Counted from the stretch's first letter, positions 18,650 to 29,461 are shown. The stretch: 64,000 bases of DNA from Comamonas fluminis (GCF_019186805.1 NZ_CP066783.1:1293501-1357500), one strand, 5' to 3'. Numbers and translations are program-made. Notes: generated by a model from the sequence alone, not told the origin.

Positions 18650-19684
18650 TCAAGGGCGGTTGAGCCGCGCATTCATATGCGCTTCCCAGGTCTGACCAGC
18701 GAGGGTGAGGCTGAAATCCTTGATGGAAAACATGGCGATTTCGCCTTGAGGTCCTTGCTGTGTCAGCGTAAGCAGCTCACCTTTTTTTACCTTGCGGTGC
18801 TGAACAGGACAGTAAACAGGGGGGGCGGCCAGCAGTTGGCCCTGGGTGTTGTAGATGCGCGGCTGGCCTTCGTCGCTAAAGGCCAGCAGCTTGCCGCCGG
18901 GGTGAACGCGGGGTGGTGAGCTGAAAAAGCTGCGGTCGATCAACTCAAATTCACAGGGCACGATGACCTGGCCGCTGAGGTGGATGACGCCCTCCAGCGC
19001 GCGGGAACTGGCGCTGCCATCGCTTTCAGTATGTGGCAGGCGAACAGCGGCCACGGCCAGGCCAGTTTTGGGGTCAAAGGCTTCGATGCGCTCGTAACAG
19101 CTCTCAAACAGAAGCTGGCCGTGAATGTCCATCACCAGGGCCTGTTCTCGCATTTCGCCACCGCGGTCGGCACGCAAGGTGTTGTCTTCGGGGCGCCAGC
19201 CTGCGTCGATGAGGGTGGCCTGCAGCAAGTCCATGGCGGGCAGGCTACGCAGGTCGTGGCGCTCAGGCACTTTGTCAGACAGGCATTGCACCACATGGGG
19301 TGTGATGGCCATCAGTTCCAGATAGCCAGCTGAGGGTGGCACAACCCAGTGGCCGCTCAGATCCATCACGCCGCTGGCGCGTCCCGTCTGGTGGGGGGCT
19401 TGGGGAAAATAGACATTGATGTGCTCGCCGCTCACGAACACCTGGCAGGCCCCTTCGCCGGGCTGCAGCAGCCAGCGGCCATCGGGGGTGACCAGGCCAA
19501 CAGGCCACGGTTCTTGTTCATCGCGCTCATCTTCCTCATGCTGCTGCGGCAAGGAGCGGCCCGTTCTGGGGTGCTTGCGCGGCATGACCAGCCAGGCCTG
19601 CGCTTGCGGCTCCCAGGCGCTGTCTTGGACGAGAAAGTCCTGGGTCAGCCAGTCGGGGACTTGCTGCGGTGCTTCTTCATTCAT
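18650..19684 (-). CDS. WG-repeat-like protein (shorter paralogue)
   Basis: 344 residues, soluble, no signal peptide. It contains degenerate WG-type beta-repeat units: WPVGLVTPDGRWLLQP (about 62-77), GVMDLSGHWVVPPSAGY (about 105-121), LVMDIHGQLLFES (about 180), GVIHLSGQVIVPCEFE (about 233) and PRIYNTQGQLLAAP (about 278). The whole protein aligns with about residues 195-525 of the larger neighbour at 19790-21925 but lacks its N- and C-terminal regions, so the pair arose by duplication with domain loss or gain. The ribosome site is weak. Function unknown; WG repeats occur in binding and immunity-like proteins, which is only suggestive. Confidence 0.75.
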   Translation of the reverse strand: MNEEAPQQVPDWLTQDFLVQDSAWEPQAQAWLVMPRKHPRTGRSLPQQHEEDERDEQEPWPVGLVTPDGRWLLQPGEGACQVFVSGEHINVYFPQAPHQTGRASGVMDLSGHWVVPPSAGYLELMAITPHVVQCLSDKVPERHDLRSLPAMDLLQATLIDAGWRPEDNTLRADRGGEMREQALVMDIHGQLLFESCYERIEAFDPKTGLAVAAVRLPHTESDGSASSRALEGVIHLSGQVIVPCEFELIDRSFFSSPPRVHPGGKLLAFSDEGQPRIYNTQGQLLAAPPVYCPVQHRKVKKGELLTLTQQGPQGEIAMFSIKDFSLTLAGQTWEAHMNARLNRP

Positions 19685-19789
19685 GGGTTTTTTGGGGATT
19701 TAAGAGCAAAAAGCGCTGAAGTCCAAGATAAACAATGGGGTGGTGCTACAAGTTTGGTAGTGATGGTGGGCTGCTGCAGTGGAGGGCTA

Positions 19790-21925
19790 TCAGGCGCTGT
19801 AGTTCCACGCCGTAATGCTGGCTTGGGCCAGGCGGTCCAGAAAGTCCTCGGCGTCGTCGGCGCGCACCACGGTGATGCGGATGCTGTCGTCGTCCGTGGC
19901 CAGTTTGATCAGCGCCATGTCGCGGCCCGTCAAATGCTCGGCCAGGTGTTCCAGGCCAGATTCCACGCCGTCTGCCGGGGTGTCCCAGTGCCAGTCATCG
20001 GTGCCGGGCAGCCAGTGGGTGTCGGCAATGCCATCGGCGTCTTTCCAGTCAAAGCGGGCGAACTGGGTGGCGATGGGGATGAGGTGCACCCAGTACAGCG
20101 TCAGCGCGTTTTCGCCTGCGGGCAGGTGTATCTCATTGGGGTCGATCTCGTCATCTTCATCCCAGCCCATGTCGTCCGGGTCGGGCTCGGCCACGCAGTC
20201 GCGCCATTCCTGCAGCAGCTCGGCGGCTTCGTCCTCGTCGCCCAGGCACAGGATGCGGGTCAGGTCGCTCATCCAGACTTCGTCTTCGGCATCGATCAGC
20301 TCTGCGCGGGTCATGGTGGTGGTTTCGGCTTGGTCGCCGTCCAGCCCCTTGAACATGCCGCGCAGGGCGTTGCGGTAGTCGTCCCAGGTTTCGCCCGTGC
20401 GGATGATGCTGAAATCCTTGATGGAAAACATCACCATTTCTGCCTCGGGCCCTTCACCCATAAAGGTGAGCAGCTCATTTTTTTTCGGGCTGCAGTTCAA
20501 AGGCGGGCACCAGATATCGGGCGATGCCAGCAGCTTGCCCTTGGTGTTGTAAACATGGGGCTGGCCCTTGTCGGTAATGGCCAGCAGCTTGCTGCCGGGC
20601 AGCACCTTGGGGGGGGAGCTACTAAAGCCGCGCTCAATGGTTTTGTACTGGCAGGGGATGATTTCTTTACCGCTGATGTGCAGCACGCCTTCCCAGACAT
20701 GGCAGGCTTCTTCGCCTTTGTCGTCGATGTAGTTCTGGCGCACCGTCACCACGGCCAGGCCGGTCTTGGCGTTGAAATCGTTGATGTGCTCGTACTTGCT
20801 GGCGTCAAACAGTGGCTGGCCGTCTTGCTTGAGCAGCAGCTTGCGCGAGTTGCCGTACGGCCCCTGATCGGCGCGGATGAACTGGTCTTCTTCCTCGTTG
20901 TAGTAGATGCTGCTCACACCCTCATGCAACAGCGCAAGCCCCGGCAGGCTGCGCAGGTCATCCATGCCGGGCCCGCTTGCTGATTTGCAGGCCATGACCT
21001 GTGGCGTGATGGCGTAGGCATTGCGGTAACCCGCCGAGGGCGGCACCACCCAGTTGCCGTTCAAATCCTTGAGGCCGGATTTTTCGCCCATGCCTTCTGC
21101 TTCCTCGGGGTAGCGCACGCTGATGTAGCCGCCTGAGGTGAAGGCACCGTTTGCGCCCTCAATGGGTTTGACCAGCCAGCGGCCATAGGGCGTGACCAGT
21201 CCGACGGGCCAGTTGTCGCGGTGGTTTTCGCCGGGCAGCTTGGCGCCGGTGCGCGGGTGGATTTTGGGCATGACGTAGTAAGCGTCCGTGCCTTCATCCC
21301 AGGCGCTGTGATAGCGCTCCTGGTAATGGTCTTTGAGCCAGGCGGGCCAGTCATCGTCGTTGTCGCGCTCGATGACTTCGGTGCGCATCAGCACCGAATG
21401 GCTCCACCACCCCAGCTGGGCTTGTGGGTTCTGCTGCAAAACCTGCAGCGAATCGGGCAAGCCTTCAGCGCTGCAATCCCACTGCAGGCACTGGTCGCGC
21501 AACTGGTTGAGCGCCGCCGCGTACTCGGGCGTATCGGTGTCTTCGGGGATCAGCGTGGCGCAGTCCAGCAGCAGCCACTGGCGCTGGCTTTGCGTGACGA
21601 TGTCGTCAATCGCCTGCCACTGCTTTTTGACCGATTCGGGCCAGTTGGTGGGCAGCGGCTCCATCTGGGTTTTGAGCCACTGCCAGCGGGCCTTGACCTG
21701 ATTCATGGGCGCCGCCAGCGAGATCAGGCTTTCCTTGTCCTGATAAGCGCTGCAGGGCACCCGCTCGGGCGGGTGCTTGGCATCGCCCAGCAGCACGCTG
21801 AACAGCAGCGGCACACTCTCAAACCACTCGGCCCAGCCTTCGCAGGGGCCGCCGGGCTGGGCAGGCCAGTCGGTGGTGGGGCTGGGGTGTTCGTCGTGGG
21901 CGAGGAGCAGGGCGTAGTTGGGCAT
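19790..21925 (-). CDS. WG-repeat-like protein with additional N- and C-terminal domains (longer paralogue)
   Basis: 711 residues, soluble. Residues about 1-190 form an unrecognised helical, Trp-rich domain. Residues about 195-525 carry WG-like units (WPVGLVTPYGRWLVKP, GLKDLNGNWVVPPSAGY, GVLHISGKEIIPCQY, PHVYNTKGKLLASP) matching the downstream paralogue. Residues about 540-711 form a strongly acidic domain (DEDEAAELLQEW, DMGWDEDDEIDPNEIHLP) ending in an alpha-beta segment (IRITVVRADDAEDFLDRL); I do not recognise this family. It starts 28 bases after the methyltransferase stop and precedes the shorter paralogue by 105 bases, suggesting a three-gene unit. Confidence 0.75.
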   Translation of the reverse strand: MPNYALLLAHDEHPSPTTDWPAQPGGPCEGWAEWFESVPLLFSVLLGDAKHPPERVPCSAYQDKESLISLAAPMNQVKARWQWLKTQMEPLPTNWPESVKKQWQAIDDIVTQSQRQWLLLDCATLIPEDTDTPEYAAALNQLRDQCLQWDCSAEGLPDSLQVLQQNPQAQLGWWSHSVLMRTEVIERDNDDDWPAWLKDHYQERYHSAWDEGTDAYYVMPKIHPRTGAKLPGENHRDNWPVGLVTPYGRWLVKPIEGANGAFTSGGYISVRYPEEAEGMGEKSGLKDLNGNWVVPPSAGYRNAYAITPQVMACKSASGPGMDDLRSLPGLALLHEGVSSIYYNEEEDQFIRADQGPYGNSRKLLLKQDGQPLFDASKYEHINDFNAKTGLAVVTVRQNYIDDKGEEACHVWEGVLHISGKEIIPCQYKTIERGFSSSPPKVLPGSKLLAITDKGQPHVYNTKGKLLASPDIWCPPLNCSPKKNELLTFMGEGPEAEMVMFSIKDFSIIRTGETWDDYRNALRGMFKGLDGDQAETTTMTRAELIDAEDEVWMSDLTRILCLGDEDEAAELLQEWRDCVAEPDPDDMGWDEDDEIDPNEIHLPAGENALTLYWVHLIPIATQFARFDWKDADGIADTHWLPGTDDWHWDTPADGVESGLEHLAEHLTGRDMALIKLATDDDSIRITVVRADDAEDFLDRLAQASITAWNYSA

Positions 21926-21953
21926 GGCAGATCGCTCAGGGTTTGCGGTGAAA

Positions 21954-22535
21954 TCAGGCTTGCAGCAAGACGGGGTGTGCGCTGTCAGCTCCTGGCTTGA
22001 TAGCGGCTATGCGCTGCACCACGCGCTCGGGCTGGCGCAGCTGGCCGTGTTCATAGGCCACGATGGTCCAGCCCTTGCAGACCTTGAGCAGCTCGCCAGG
22101 GGCCAGCAGAAAGTCGGCGCGTGAAGGCTTGCCAAAGGCTTCATTACCCTGAGCAAAGGTCTCATACAGCAGCAGGCCGCCGGGTTTGACGCTGTCCAGA
22201 ATCTGCGACCACAACGGGCGCCACAGGTAGTTGGTGACCACCACGGTATCGAACTGCTGGCCGGGCAGTGGCCAGGGGCCGTTCTCGATATCGGCCTGTA
22301 TGGCCTGGCCCAGGCTTGCTACAGCATCAATAGCGGCCTGCGCTTGATCTATGCCGACTACGCGGTGATTTTGTGCATGAAACAAGCGCATGTGGCGGCC
22401 CAGACCGCAGGCAATGTCCAGCACCTGACCCTGTGGGCGAGCCAGATGGGCGAAGCGGGTAATCCAGGAAGAGGGCGCTTGCGCGCCATGGGGGTCAGGC
22501 AGTGTGGGTGCCAGGGCAGGTGTAGAGCGATTCAT
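21954..22535 (-). CDS. class I SAM-dependent methyltransferase (TehB-like)
   Basis: 193 residues. Motif I VLDIACGLGRHMRLF (about 38-52), acidic VVGIDQAQ, and FDTVVVTNYLWRPL with the following KPGGLLLYET segment are typical of small cytosolic methyltransferases related to TehB. The substrate is unknown. First gene of a probable unit with the two WG-like genes. Bases about 22315-22350 (GCTACAGCATCAATAGCGG) resemble the dispersed family repeat but are in frame. Confidence 0.8.
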   Translation of the reverse strand: MNRSTPALAPTLPDPHGAQAPSSWITRFAHLARPQGQVLDIACGLGRHMRLFHAQNHRVVGIDQAQAAIDAVASLGQAIQADIENGPWPLPGQQFDTVVVTNYLWRPLWSQILDSVKPGGLLLYETFAQGNEAFGKPSRADFLLAPGELLKVCKGWTIVAYEHGQLRQPERVVQRIAAIKPGADSAHPVLLQA

Positions 22536-22639
22536 CTTGCTGAAAACTATAGCAGCGCTCCTGTCTGCCTGGGCTGCTGTTGCGCGGCGGTGTTGTAAGC
22601 GTTCTTTAGAGCCGCTTGTATGTTTACGGTGTCGGGGTG

Positions 22640-22833
22640 AGGGACAAGAGTCGCTATCGGCTGTTTGCGCAGACCGACTGAGTTAGATCCCTCCCACCCC
22701 ACCTCATAGCGTCGATAAGGAACTGAGCAGCACGTAGCCATCAGGCTGCGTGACTGCCGATCTGAAGGCAAGCCAACGCACGTAGGTGGAACAGGCACCC
22801 CGACAAGCCATTGTCTTTGTTGGAGGTGCTGTT
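22640..22833 (+). ncRNA. candidate IS110 bridge RNA region upstream of the transposase
   Basis: This non-coding stretch has several hairpins. 22658-22676 pairs CGGCTG with CAGaCCG. 22731-22752 is a 9-bp stem (CACGTAGCC/GGCTGCGTG, one wobble) with an ATCA loop. 22755-22770 pairs TGCC with GGCA. GCACGTAG occurs twice (22730-22737, 22778-22785). Many IS110 elements encode a bridge RNA in the non-coding end beside the transposase gene that pairs with target and donor DNA. The assignment is inferred from position and structure only. Confidence 0.35.
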
Positions 22834-23778
22834 ATGCAAACGACCTTTATCGGAGTGGATGTCTCCAAAGCGGAGTTGGTCATCAGCGTTGGTGATCAAG
22901 CTGCCGTGAGCGTGACCAATGACACATCTGCGATCATGCGCTGGTTGGCCTCGTTACCCCAAGATTGCTCTGTCGCCATGGAATCTACAGGGCGCTACCA
23001 CTTGCTGCTCGCACAACTGGCTTTGCAAGCAGGGCTGAATGTGTATGTGCTCAATGCCCGGGATGTGTTCTTTTATGCCAAGGCACTGGGCGCCAGGGCT
23101 AAAAGCGATGCTCTGGACTGCGTGGTGATTCGGCGCTATCTGCAGGAGCATGTTCAAAGCCTGTATCCCTGGCAGCCTGGCACACCCGTTCAGCAGCAGC
23201 TCCATCTCTTGCTGACTCGACGTGCGCAGCTTAGCGCGCACCAGGCAGCCTTGAAGCAGACGCTCAAGGCGGTTGACTTACCCGGGCCGCAGATGGTGCA
23301 CTTGATGGAATCGTTCAAAGCCCTGCTGCAGGCCATTGATGAGCAGGTTGTGCACCTGATCTCCAGTGACGACGCCATGCACCAAGGCTGCCAGCGACTG
23401 CAGTCGATTACAGGGATTGACCCACAAACCAGTGCACTGCTGACAGAGCTTTTAAGTCGCCTGCACTTTGCCAACTCGGACGCACTGGTTGCCTATAGCG
23501 GGCTGGACCCTCGTGCCAATGACTCTGGCACAAAGCGTGGGAGGAGGCGTTTAAGCAAACGAGGCCCAGCCTTGCTGCGCAGGCAGATGTATCTGGCCGC
23601 ATTCGCTGCCAGCCACAGCAAAGCGCTCAAGCCGCTTTATGCGCATATTCGCGCTAAGGGCTTCTCAACGACAGAGTCGATGGTGATCTTGGGGCGTAAG
23701 CTGCTTCGAGTGGCCCTTGCTGTTTGGCGAGGCAATACGGTGTTCAACCCCGAGCAATTGCTGCCGAAAACTGCTTGA
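22834..23778 (+). CDS. IS110-family transposase
   Basis: 314 residues. The N-terminal RuvC-like DEDD domain shows Asp9 (GVDVSK), Glu50 (MESTGRYH) and Asp92/Asp95 (KSDALD). The C-terminal Tnp domain has SITGIDPQTSALL, then YSGLDPRANDSGTKRG, where Ser231 likely corresponds to the catalytic serine of characterised members. All key residues are present and there is no frameshift, so it may be active. The ATG at 22834 follows TGGAGGTG; the in-frame extension upstream would enter the structured leader. Codon use looks less GC-rich than the host genes. Confidence 0.93.
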   Translation: MQTTFIGVDVSKAELVISVGDQAAVSVTNDTSAIMRWLASLPQDCSVAMESTGRYHLLLAQLALQAGLNVYVLNARDVFFYAKALGARAKSDALDCVVIRRYLQEHVQSLYPWQPGTPVQQQLHLLLTRRAQLSAHQAALKQTLKAVDLPGPQMVHLMESFKALLQAIDEQVVHLISSDDAMHQGCQRLQSITGIDPQTSALLTELLSRLHFANSDALVAYSGLDPRANDSGTKRGRRRLSKRGPALLRRQMYLAAFAASHSKALKPLYAHIRAKGFSTTESMVILGRKLLRVALAVWRGNTVFNPEQLLPKTA

Positions 23779-23790
23779 CGCGAAACATAG

Positions 23791-23912
23791 AACCTAACAC
23801 CACCCAGCGAACCGAAGGTTTGCGGTTGAGACGAGGCGCGAAGCCGCAGGCAGTACAAATGTACGACAAGGCGAAGCTACGACGTATAAAGGGTTGTGTT
23901 AGCGGGTCTTAG
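23791..23912. repeat. palindromic intergenic element downstream of the IS110 transposase
   Basis: Outer arms CTAACACCACCC (about 23794-23805) and GGGTTGTGTTAG (about 23891-23902) are complementary at 11 of 12 positions. Inside are CGAACC-gaa-GGTTTG and GTAC-aaat-GTAC hairpins and GCGAAGCCGCAGG, a sequence style I associate with chromosomal repeats of this family. It could be a family repeat into or beside which the IS inserted, or part of the IS right end. Confidence 0.6.
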
Positions 23913-23939
23913 CAAACAAGGCTGCCCGCTGCGGCAGCA

Positions 23940-24752
23940 TCAATGCGGCTTCACATCATCCTTGAGCGCTGCCAGGGCAATTTTTTCCACCAGTCCGGGG
24001 GCGATCAGTTTGAGAAAGCGGCCCAGCTTGCCTTTAGGGGTCATCACCACTTCGCGCTGGCGGCGGTTCATGCCGTTGATGATGAGCTGTGCGCATTCCT
24101 GCACCGTCATGGCTCCGTCTTCCTTGAGGCCGCTCACGCCTGCGGCCTGGCCCTTGGCGTTGTAGCCGTGGTAGCGAATGCGCGTGTCCACCACGCCGGG
24201 ATAGGCGGTGGTGACGCTGACGCCCGCCGGTTTCAGCTCGGCGCGCAGCGCTTCAAAAAAGCCGGTCATGGCGAATTTGCTGGCGCTGTAGGCCGTGCGG
24301 CCCGGCACACCAATCAGCCCGGCCAGTGAGGACACGGCGACGATAGCGCCCTTGCTGGTCTTGAGGTGCGGCAGCGCCGCATGGGTGCACCACACGCTGC
24401 CCCAGAGGTTGATGCGCATCAGCCGCTCATACCAGCCCAGGTCCTGGGCGCTGACTTCTTCAAACAGGGCGTGGGCCGAGACTCCGGCATTGTTGATAAG
24501 GGCATCCAGCCCGCCAAACTGCTGAACGGCGGCGTCGATCAGTGCGCGGCACTGGGCTTCATCGCCTACATCGGTGGGCACGGTCAGCACCTGCGCCCCC
24601 AGTGCGCGGCATTGGTCTGCCACGGTTTGCAAGTTGCTGGCATTGCGCGCGGCCAGGGTCAGCTGCAACTGGCTTTGATGGGTTTGCGCCAGCTGGCGTG
24701 CCATTTCGGCGCCGATGCCGTCGGATGCGCCGGTGATGATGATGCGGGGCAT
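23940..24752 (-). CDS. SDR-family oxidoreductase
   Basis: 270 residues of classical short-chain dehydrogenase: cofactor motif TGASDGIG (7-14), NNAG, and catalytic Ser/Tyr/Lys in VSSLAGLIGVPGRTAYSASK. PG-VDT after the active site is typical of SDRs acting on lipophilic substrates. The substrate is unknown. The start follows GGGAGAGAGC. It lies directly after the small membrane gene and MFS transporter on the same strand, so it may share their transcript. Confidence 0.9.
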   Translation of the reverse strand: MPRIIITGASDGIGAEMARQLAQTHQSQLQLTLAARNASNLQTVADQCRALGAQVLTVPTDVGDEAQCRALIDAAVQQFGGLDALINNAGVSAHALFEEVSAQDLGWYERLMRINLWGSVWCTHAALPHLKTSKGAIVAVSSLAGLIGVPGRTAYSASKFAMTGFFEALRAELKPAGVSVTTAYPGVVDTRIRYHGYNAKGQAAGVSGLKEDGAMTVQECAQLIINGMNRRQREVVMTPKGKLGRFLKLIAPGLVEKIALAALKDDVKPH

Positions 24753-24794
24753 GCTCTCTCCCGGCCGGGCTGCGGGGCCGGGTGGCGCCCAGGG

Positions 24795-24926
24795 TCAGAA
24801 GCAGGCCCAGACCTGATCGGCCAGCGTAAGCATGAACTGCGGCTGCAGATACAGGGCAAACACGGCCAGCAGCACCGCGAGCACGGCGGCCCAGATCAGT
24901 GAGCGTTGCCAGAGTTTGAGGGGCAT
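24795..24926 (-). CDS. 43-residue single-pass membrane protein coupled to the MFS gene
   Basis: Encodes MPLKLWQRSLIWAAVLAVLL... with one hydrophobic helix (about residues 10-27), a positive N terminus and a short C-terminal tail. The ATG lies 4 bases after the MFS stop codon (TGA-agcc-ATG), suggesting translational coupling. There is no independent ribosome site. It may be a regulatory or stabilising micro-subunit of the transporter; inferred from position only. Confidence 0.5.
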   Translation of the reverse strand: MPLKLWQRSLIWAAVLAVLLAVFALYLQPQFMLTLADQVWACF

Positions 24927-24930
24927 GGCT

Positions 24931-26157
24931 TCAGGCAGCTTTGGTAGCGGGGTTGCGGGTAATGGCCGATTCACGCACGGGCAGGTTGACCAGAGCGGCA
25001 AAAATGCCCAGGGCAATCGACAGATACCAGACCATATCGTAGTTGCCGTTGATGTCATACAGATAGCCGCCCAGCCACACGCCCAGGAAGCTGCCGATCT
25101 GGTGGCTGAAGAACACAAAGCCGCCCAGCATGGAAAGGTGCTGCACGCCAAAGATCTGGGCAATGGTGGCATTGGTCAGTGGCACGGTGGACAGCCACAG
25201 AAAACCCATGGCCGCGCAGAAGATATAGACCGACCAGGGCGACAGCGGGGCCAGCAGAAAGCACACCGTGGCGACCGAGCGCAGGCCGTAGATGCCCGAC
25301 AGCAGATAGCGCTTGGGCATTTTCTGGCCCAGATTGCCCGCCAGATAGGTACCAAAGATGTTGAACAGGCCCACCAGTGCCAGCGATGTGCTGGCTACCT
25401 GCGGCTCCATGCCAAAGTCTTTCAGATAGCTGGGCATGTGCACGCCGATGAACATGACCTGAAAGCCGCAGACAAAGTAGCCGGCCATCAGCAGCAAAAA
25501 GCTGGGATAGGTCCAAGCCTCTTTCAGCGCCTGGCCCACAGTCTGGTCGCGCTTGATGGGTGTGCCGCCGCCAAACCCCGGCTCGCGCAGGCCAAAGGCC
25601 AGTGCCATGATGAGCAGAGCAAAAATCGCCAGCACCAGCAAGGCGTTGGACCAGCCGAACTGGCCAATCAGGCCGCCTTCTACCGGCACCATGAAAAACT
25701 GGCCGAACGAGCCCGCTGCCGCAGTCACGCCCATGGCCCAGCTGCGCCGCGCCACGGGAATCTGGCGGCCCAGCACGCCGTAGATGACAGCATAGGTAGT
25801 GCCCGCCTGCGCAGCGCCAATCAGCACGCCGGCCGTGGCCAGAAACCAGATGGGCGTGGGCGCCAGCGCCATGCCCACCAGCCCCAGTGCATACAGAATG
25901 GAGCCGCCAATCAGCACCTTGAAGGCACCGATGCGGTCCGCCAGAATGCCCACAAAAATACCCAGCACGCCCCAGGAGAGGTTTTGCACGGCAATGGCCA
26001 GCGAGAAGCTCTCGCGCGTCCAGCCCATTTCCTGGGTGATGGGCAGCAGCCACAGGCCAAAGCCGTGGCGTATGCCCATGGAGAGGGTGACGATGGCTCC
26101 ACCGCACAGAAGAATCTGCACCATGGACATAGGCGCGGGAGTGTTTTTTGTAGTCAT
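24931..26157 (-). CDS. MFS transporter
   Basis: 408 residues with about 12 hydrophobic helices and the loop 2-3 signature GILADRIGAFKVLIGG. The N-terminal half (ILLCGGAIVTLSMGIRHGFGLWLLP) resembles the monocarboxylate/oxalate-formate antiporter-like group common in Burkholderiales. The substrate is not predictable. Followed by a 43-residue membrane ORF and an SDR. The upstream region has an unusually AT-rich segment. Confidence 0.88.
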   Translation of the reverse strand: MTTKNTPAPMSMVQILLCGGAIVTLSMGIRHGFGLWLLPITQEMGWTRESFSLAIAVQNLSWGVLGIFVGILADRIGAFKVLIGGSILYALGLVGMALAPTPIWFLATAGVLIGAAQAGTTYAVIYGVLGRQIPVARRSWAMGVTAAAGSFGQFFMVPVEGGLIGQFGWSNALLVLAIFALLIMALAFGLREPGFGGGTPIKRDQTVGQALKEAWTYPSFLLLMAGYFVCGFQVMFIGVHMPSYLKDFGMEPQVASTSLALVGLFNIFGTYLAGNLGQKMPKRYLLSGIYGLRSVATVCFLLAPLSPWSVYIFCAAMGFLWLSTVPLTNATIAQIFGVQHLSMLGGFVFFSHQIGSFLGVWLGGYLYDINGNYDMVWYLSIALGIFAALVNLPVRESAITRNPATKAA

Positions 26158-26295
26158 GCCGTGCGAGGGAAAAACGGGTCAGGGCGACACTTTAACGAAA
26201 CAAGTTGTTGTGTGCGTGTACACGACGTCACATGCGCGGCAGGCTCGCTTGCCAGAATGCGAAGCCCAAGAGCCGCGCGTAGTTAGCAACTTCAA

Positions 26296-26396
26296 AAACA
26301 GGAGCTGCCAGCGCTGGCTATGGAACGATTTCGGATGGAAAACGTTTTGAGATCCATGAACAGCAGGCGCTGGCAGCTCTGCTTTCAAGAGTTGGC
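26296..26396. repeat. pair of converging family repeats between the MFS gene and parE
   Basis: AGGAGCTGCCAGCGCTGG (26301-26318) and CAGGCGCTGGCAGCTCTG (about 26365-26382) are inverted copies of the same unit (about 16 of 18 complementary), separated by about 46 bases. The whole gap 26158-26523 (366 bases) contains this element plus the two divergent promoters; I see no gene. Confidence 0.65.
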
Positions 26397-26523
26397 AGAG
26401 TGTTCTGATCGTGGAAAAACACATGCGCGAGACAGATGTTCCTGCTTTGTGCAAGAGTATTGGGAGTAAACAACTGTGAATTTATCCAGCTCTTATCTGG
26501 AGAGGCCACTACAATCCGCTTCC

Positions 26524-28494
<1,971 letters not shown>

Positions 28495-28555
28495 GCGGTT
28501 TGCAAGGCGCTAGCTGCTAGCTGTGAGTCGCCTGCCGCAGTGATGGGATCAAGTC

Positions 28556-29416
28556 ATGCCAAGTTTTCAGTCTTCACATCAGTCATCCGCGCTGGCGCTC
28601 CTTGGTGGGCGTCTGCGCAAGGCAGGTCTGCACCTGCTGCTGGCGGGCGCGGGCTGGCTGGCGCTGGCCCCAGCCGCCCATGCGGACCTGTGGGCCTATG
28701 TCGATGAATTTGGCGTGACCCACTTTGCGGCAGAGGCGCTGGACAGCCGCTACAAGCTCTTCTTCAAGGGCGACCTCTACGACAGCAGCAAACCCGGCCT
28801 GCAGCCAAACGCCAGCGTAGCCGCTGCAGGCCTGAGCGCCCGCACGCGCACCGAGAATTTCTTTGAAGTCTCGCCGCGCTATAAGAGCGTGCGTCCCCAT
28901 CTGCAAAAAGCCGCTGAAAAAACTGGCGTGGACTACGACTTGCTCAAGGCCGTGATTGCGGTGGAGTCGGGTTTTGACGCCGAAGCGGTGTCCCCCAAGG
29001 GCGCCGTAGGCCTGATGCAGCTGATGCCCGCAACGGCAGAGCGTTTTGGCGTTTCCGCCAGCAAAGCCCGCAATATGCAGCAGCAACTGGCGGACCCGGC
29101 TGTGAACGTCCCCGCCGGAGCACGCTACCTCAGTTATCTGATGGACCTGTTCCCCGGTCGTCTGGACCTGGTGCTGGCGGCTTACAACGCGGGTGAGGGT
29201 GCAGTTAAAAAATATGGCAAGTCTGTGCCGCCGTACAAGGAAACGCTGAATTACGTCAAGGCAGTCACTGGCATCTATGAACAGTTGCAGTCCGCCAATC
29301 CGCTGGCGGGCCGTGTGGCTTCAGGCAGTGCGCGTGGCGGTAAAAGCGGCGGCGCGGGTTCGCGTATTCGCATGACTTTGCCGGGGTCGCCCTCAGAGGG
29401 CGAAGCAAACCCATAA
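28556..29416 (+). CDS. lytic transglycosylase (SLT domain) with DUF4124-like N terminus
   Basis: 286 residues. Signal peptide to about residue 44 (APAAHA), then a DLWAYVDEFGVTHFA segment typical of DUF4124-type modules, then an SLT domain with catalytic Glu in AVIAVESGFDAEAVSPKGA, LMQLMPATAERFGV and the AAYNAGEGAV motif. Cleaves peptidoglycan in the periplasm. The Ser/Gly-rich C terminus is probably disordered. It lies between parE and parC, 62 bases after the former and 45 before the latter. Confidence 0.9.
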   Translation: MPSFQSSHQSSALALLGGRLRKAGLHLLLAGAGWLALAPAAHADLWAYVDEFGVTHFAAEALDSRYKLFFKGDLYDSSKPGLQPNASVAAAGLSARTRTENFFEVSPRYKSVRPHLQKAAEKTGVDYDLLKAVIAVESGFDAEAVSPKGAVGLMQLMPATAERFGVSASKARNMQQQLADPAVNVPAGARYLSYLMDLFPGRLDLVLAAYNAGEGAVKKYGKSVPPYKETLNYVKAVTGIYEQLQSANPLAGRVASGSARGGKSGGAGSRIRMTLPGSPSEGEANP

Positions 29417-29461
29417 ATTGAGTCGCCCCAAGGGCGCAATCTGAAAAATTACAAAGAATTC

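Larger units (their letters stand above)
22640..23790 (+). mobile_element. IS110-family insertion sequence, ends not resolved
   Basis: A single complete transposase gene with a roughly 200-300-base structured leader and a short trailer. IS110 elements lack terminal inverted repeats of the usual kind and make no clear target duplication, so the true ends cannot be placed by eye; the left end lies somewhere between the methyltransferase start (22535) and about 22640, the right end between 23782 and about 23935. It has inserted between two minus-strand genes without breaking either. Confidence 0.7.
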
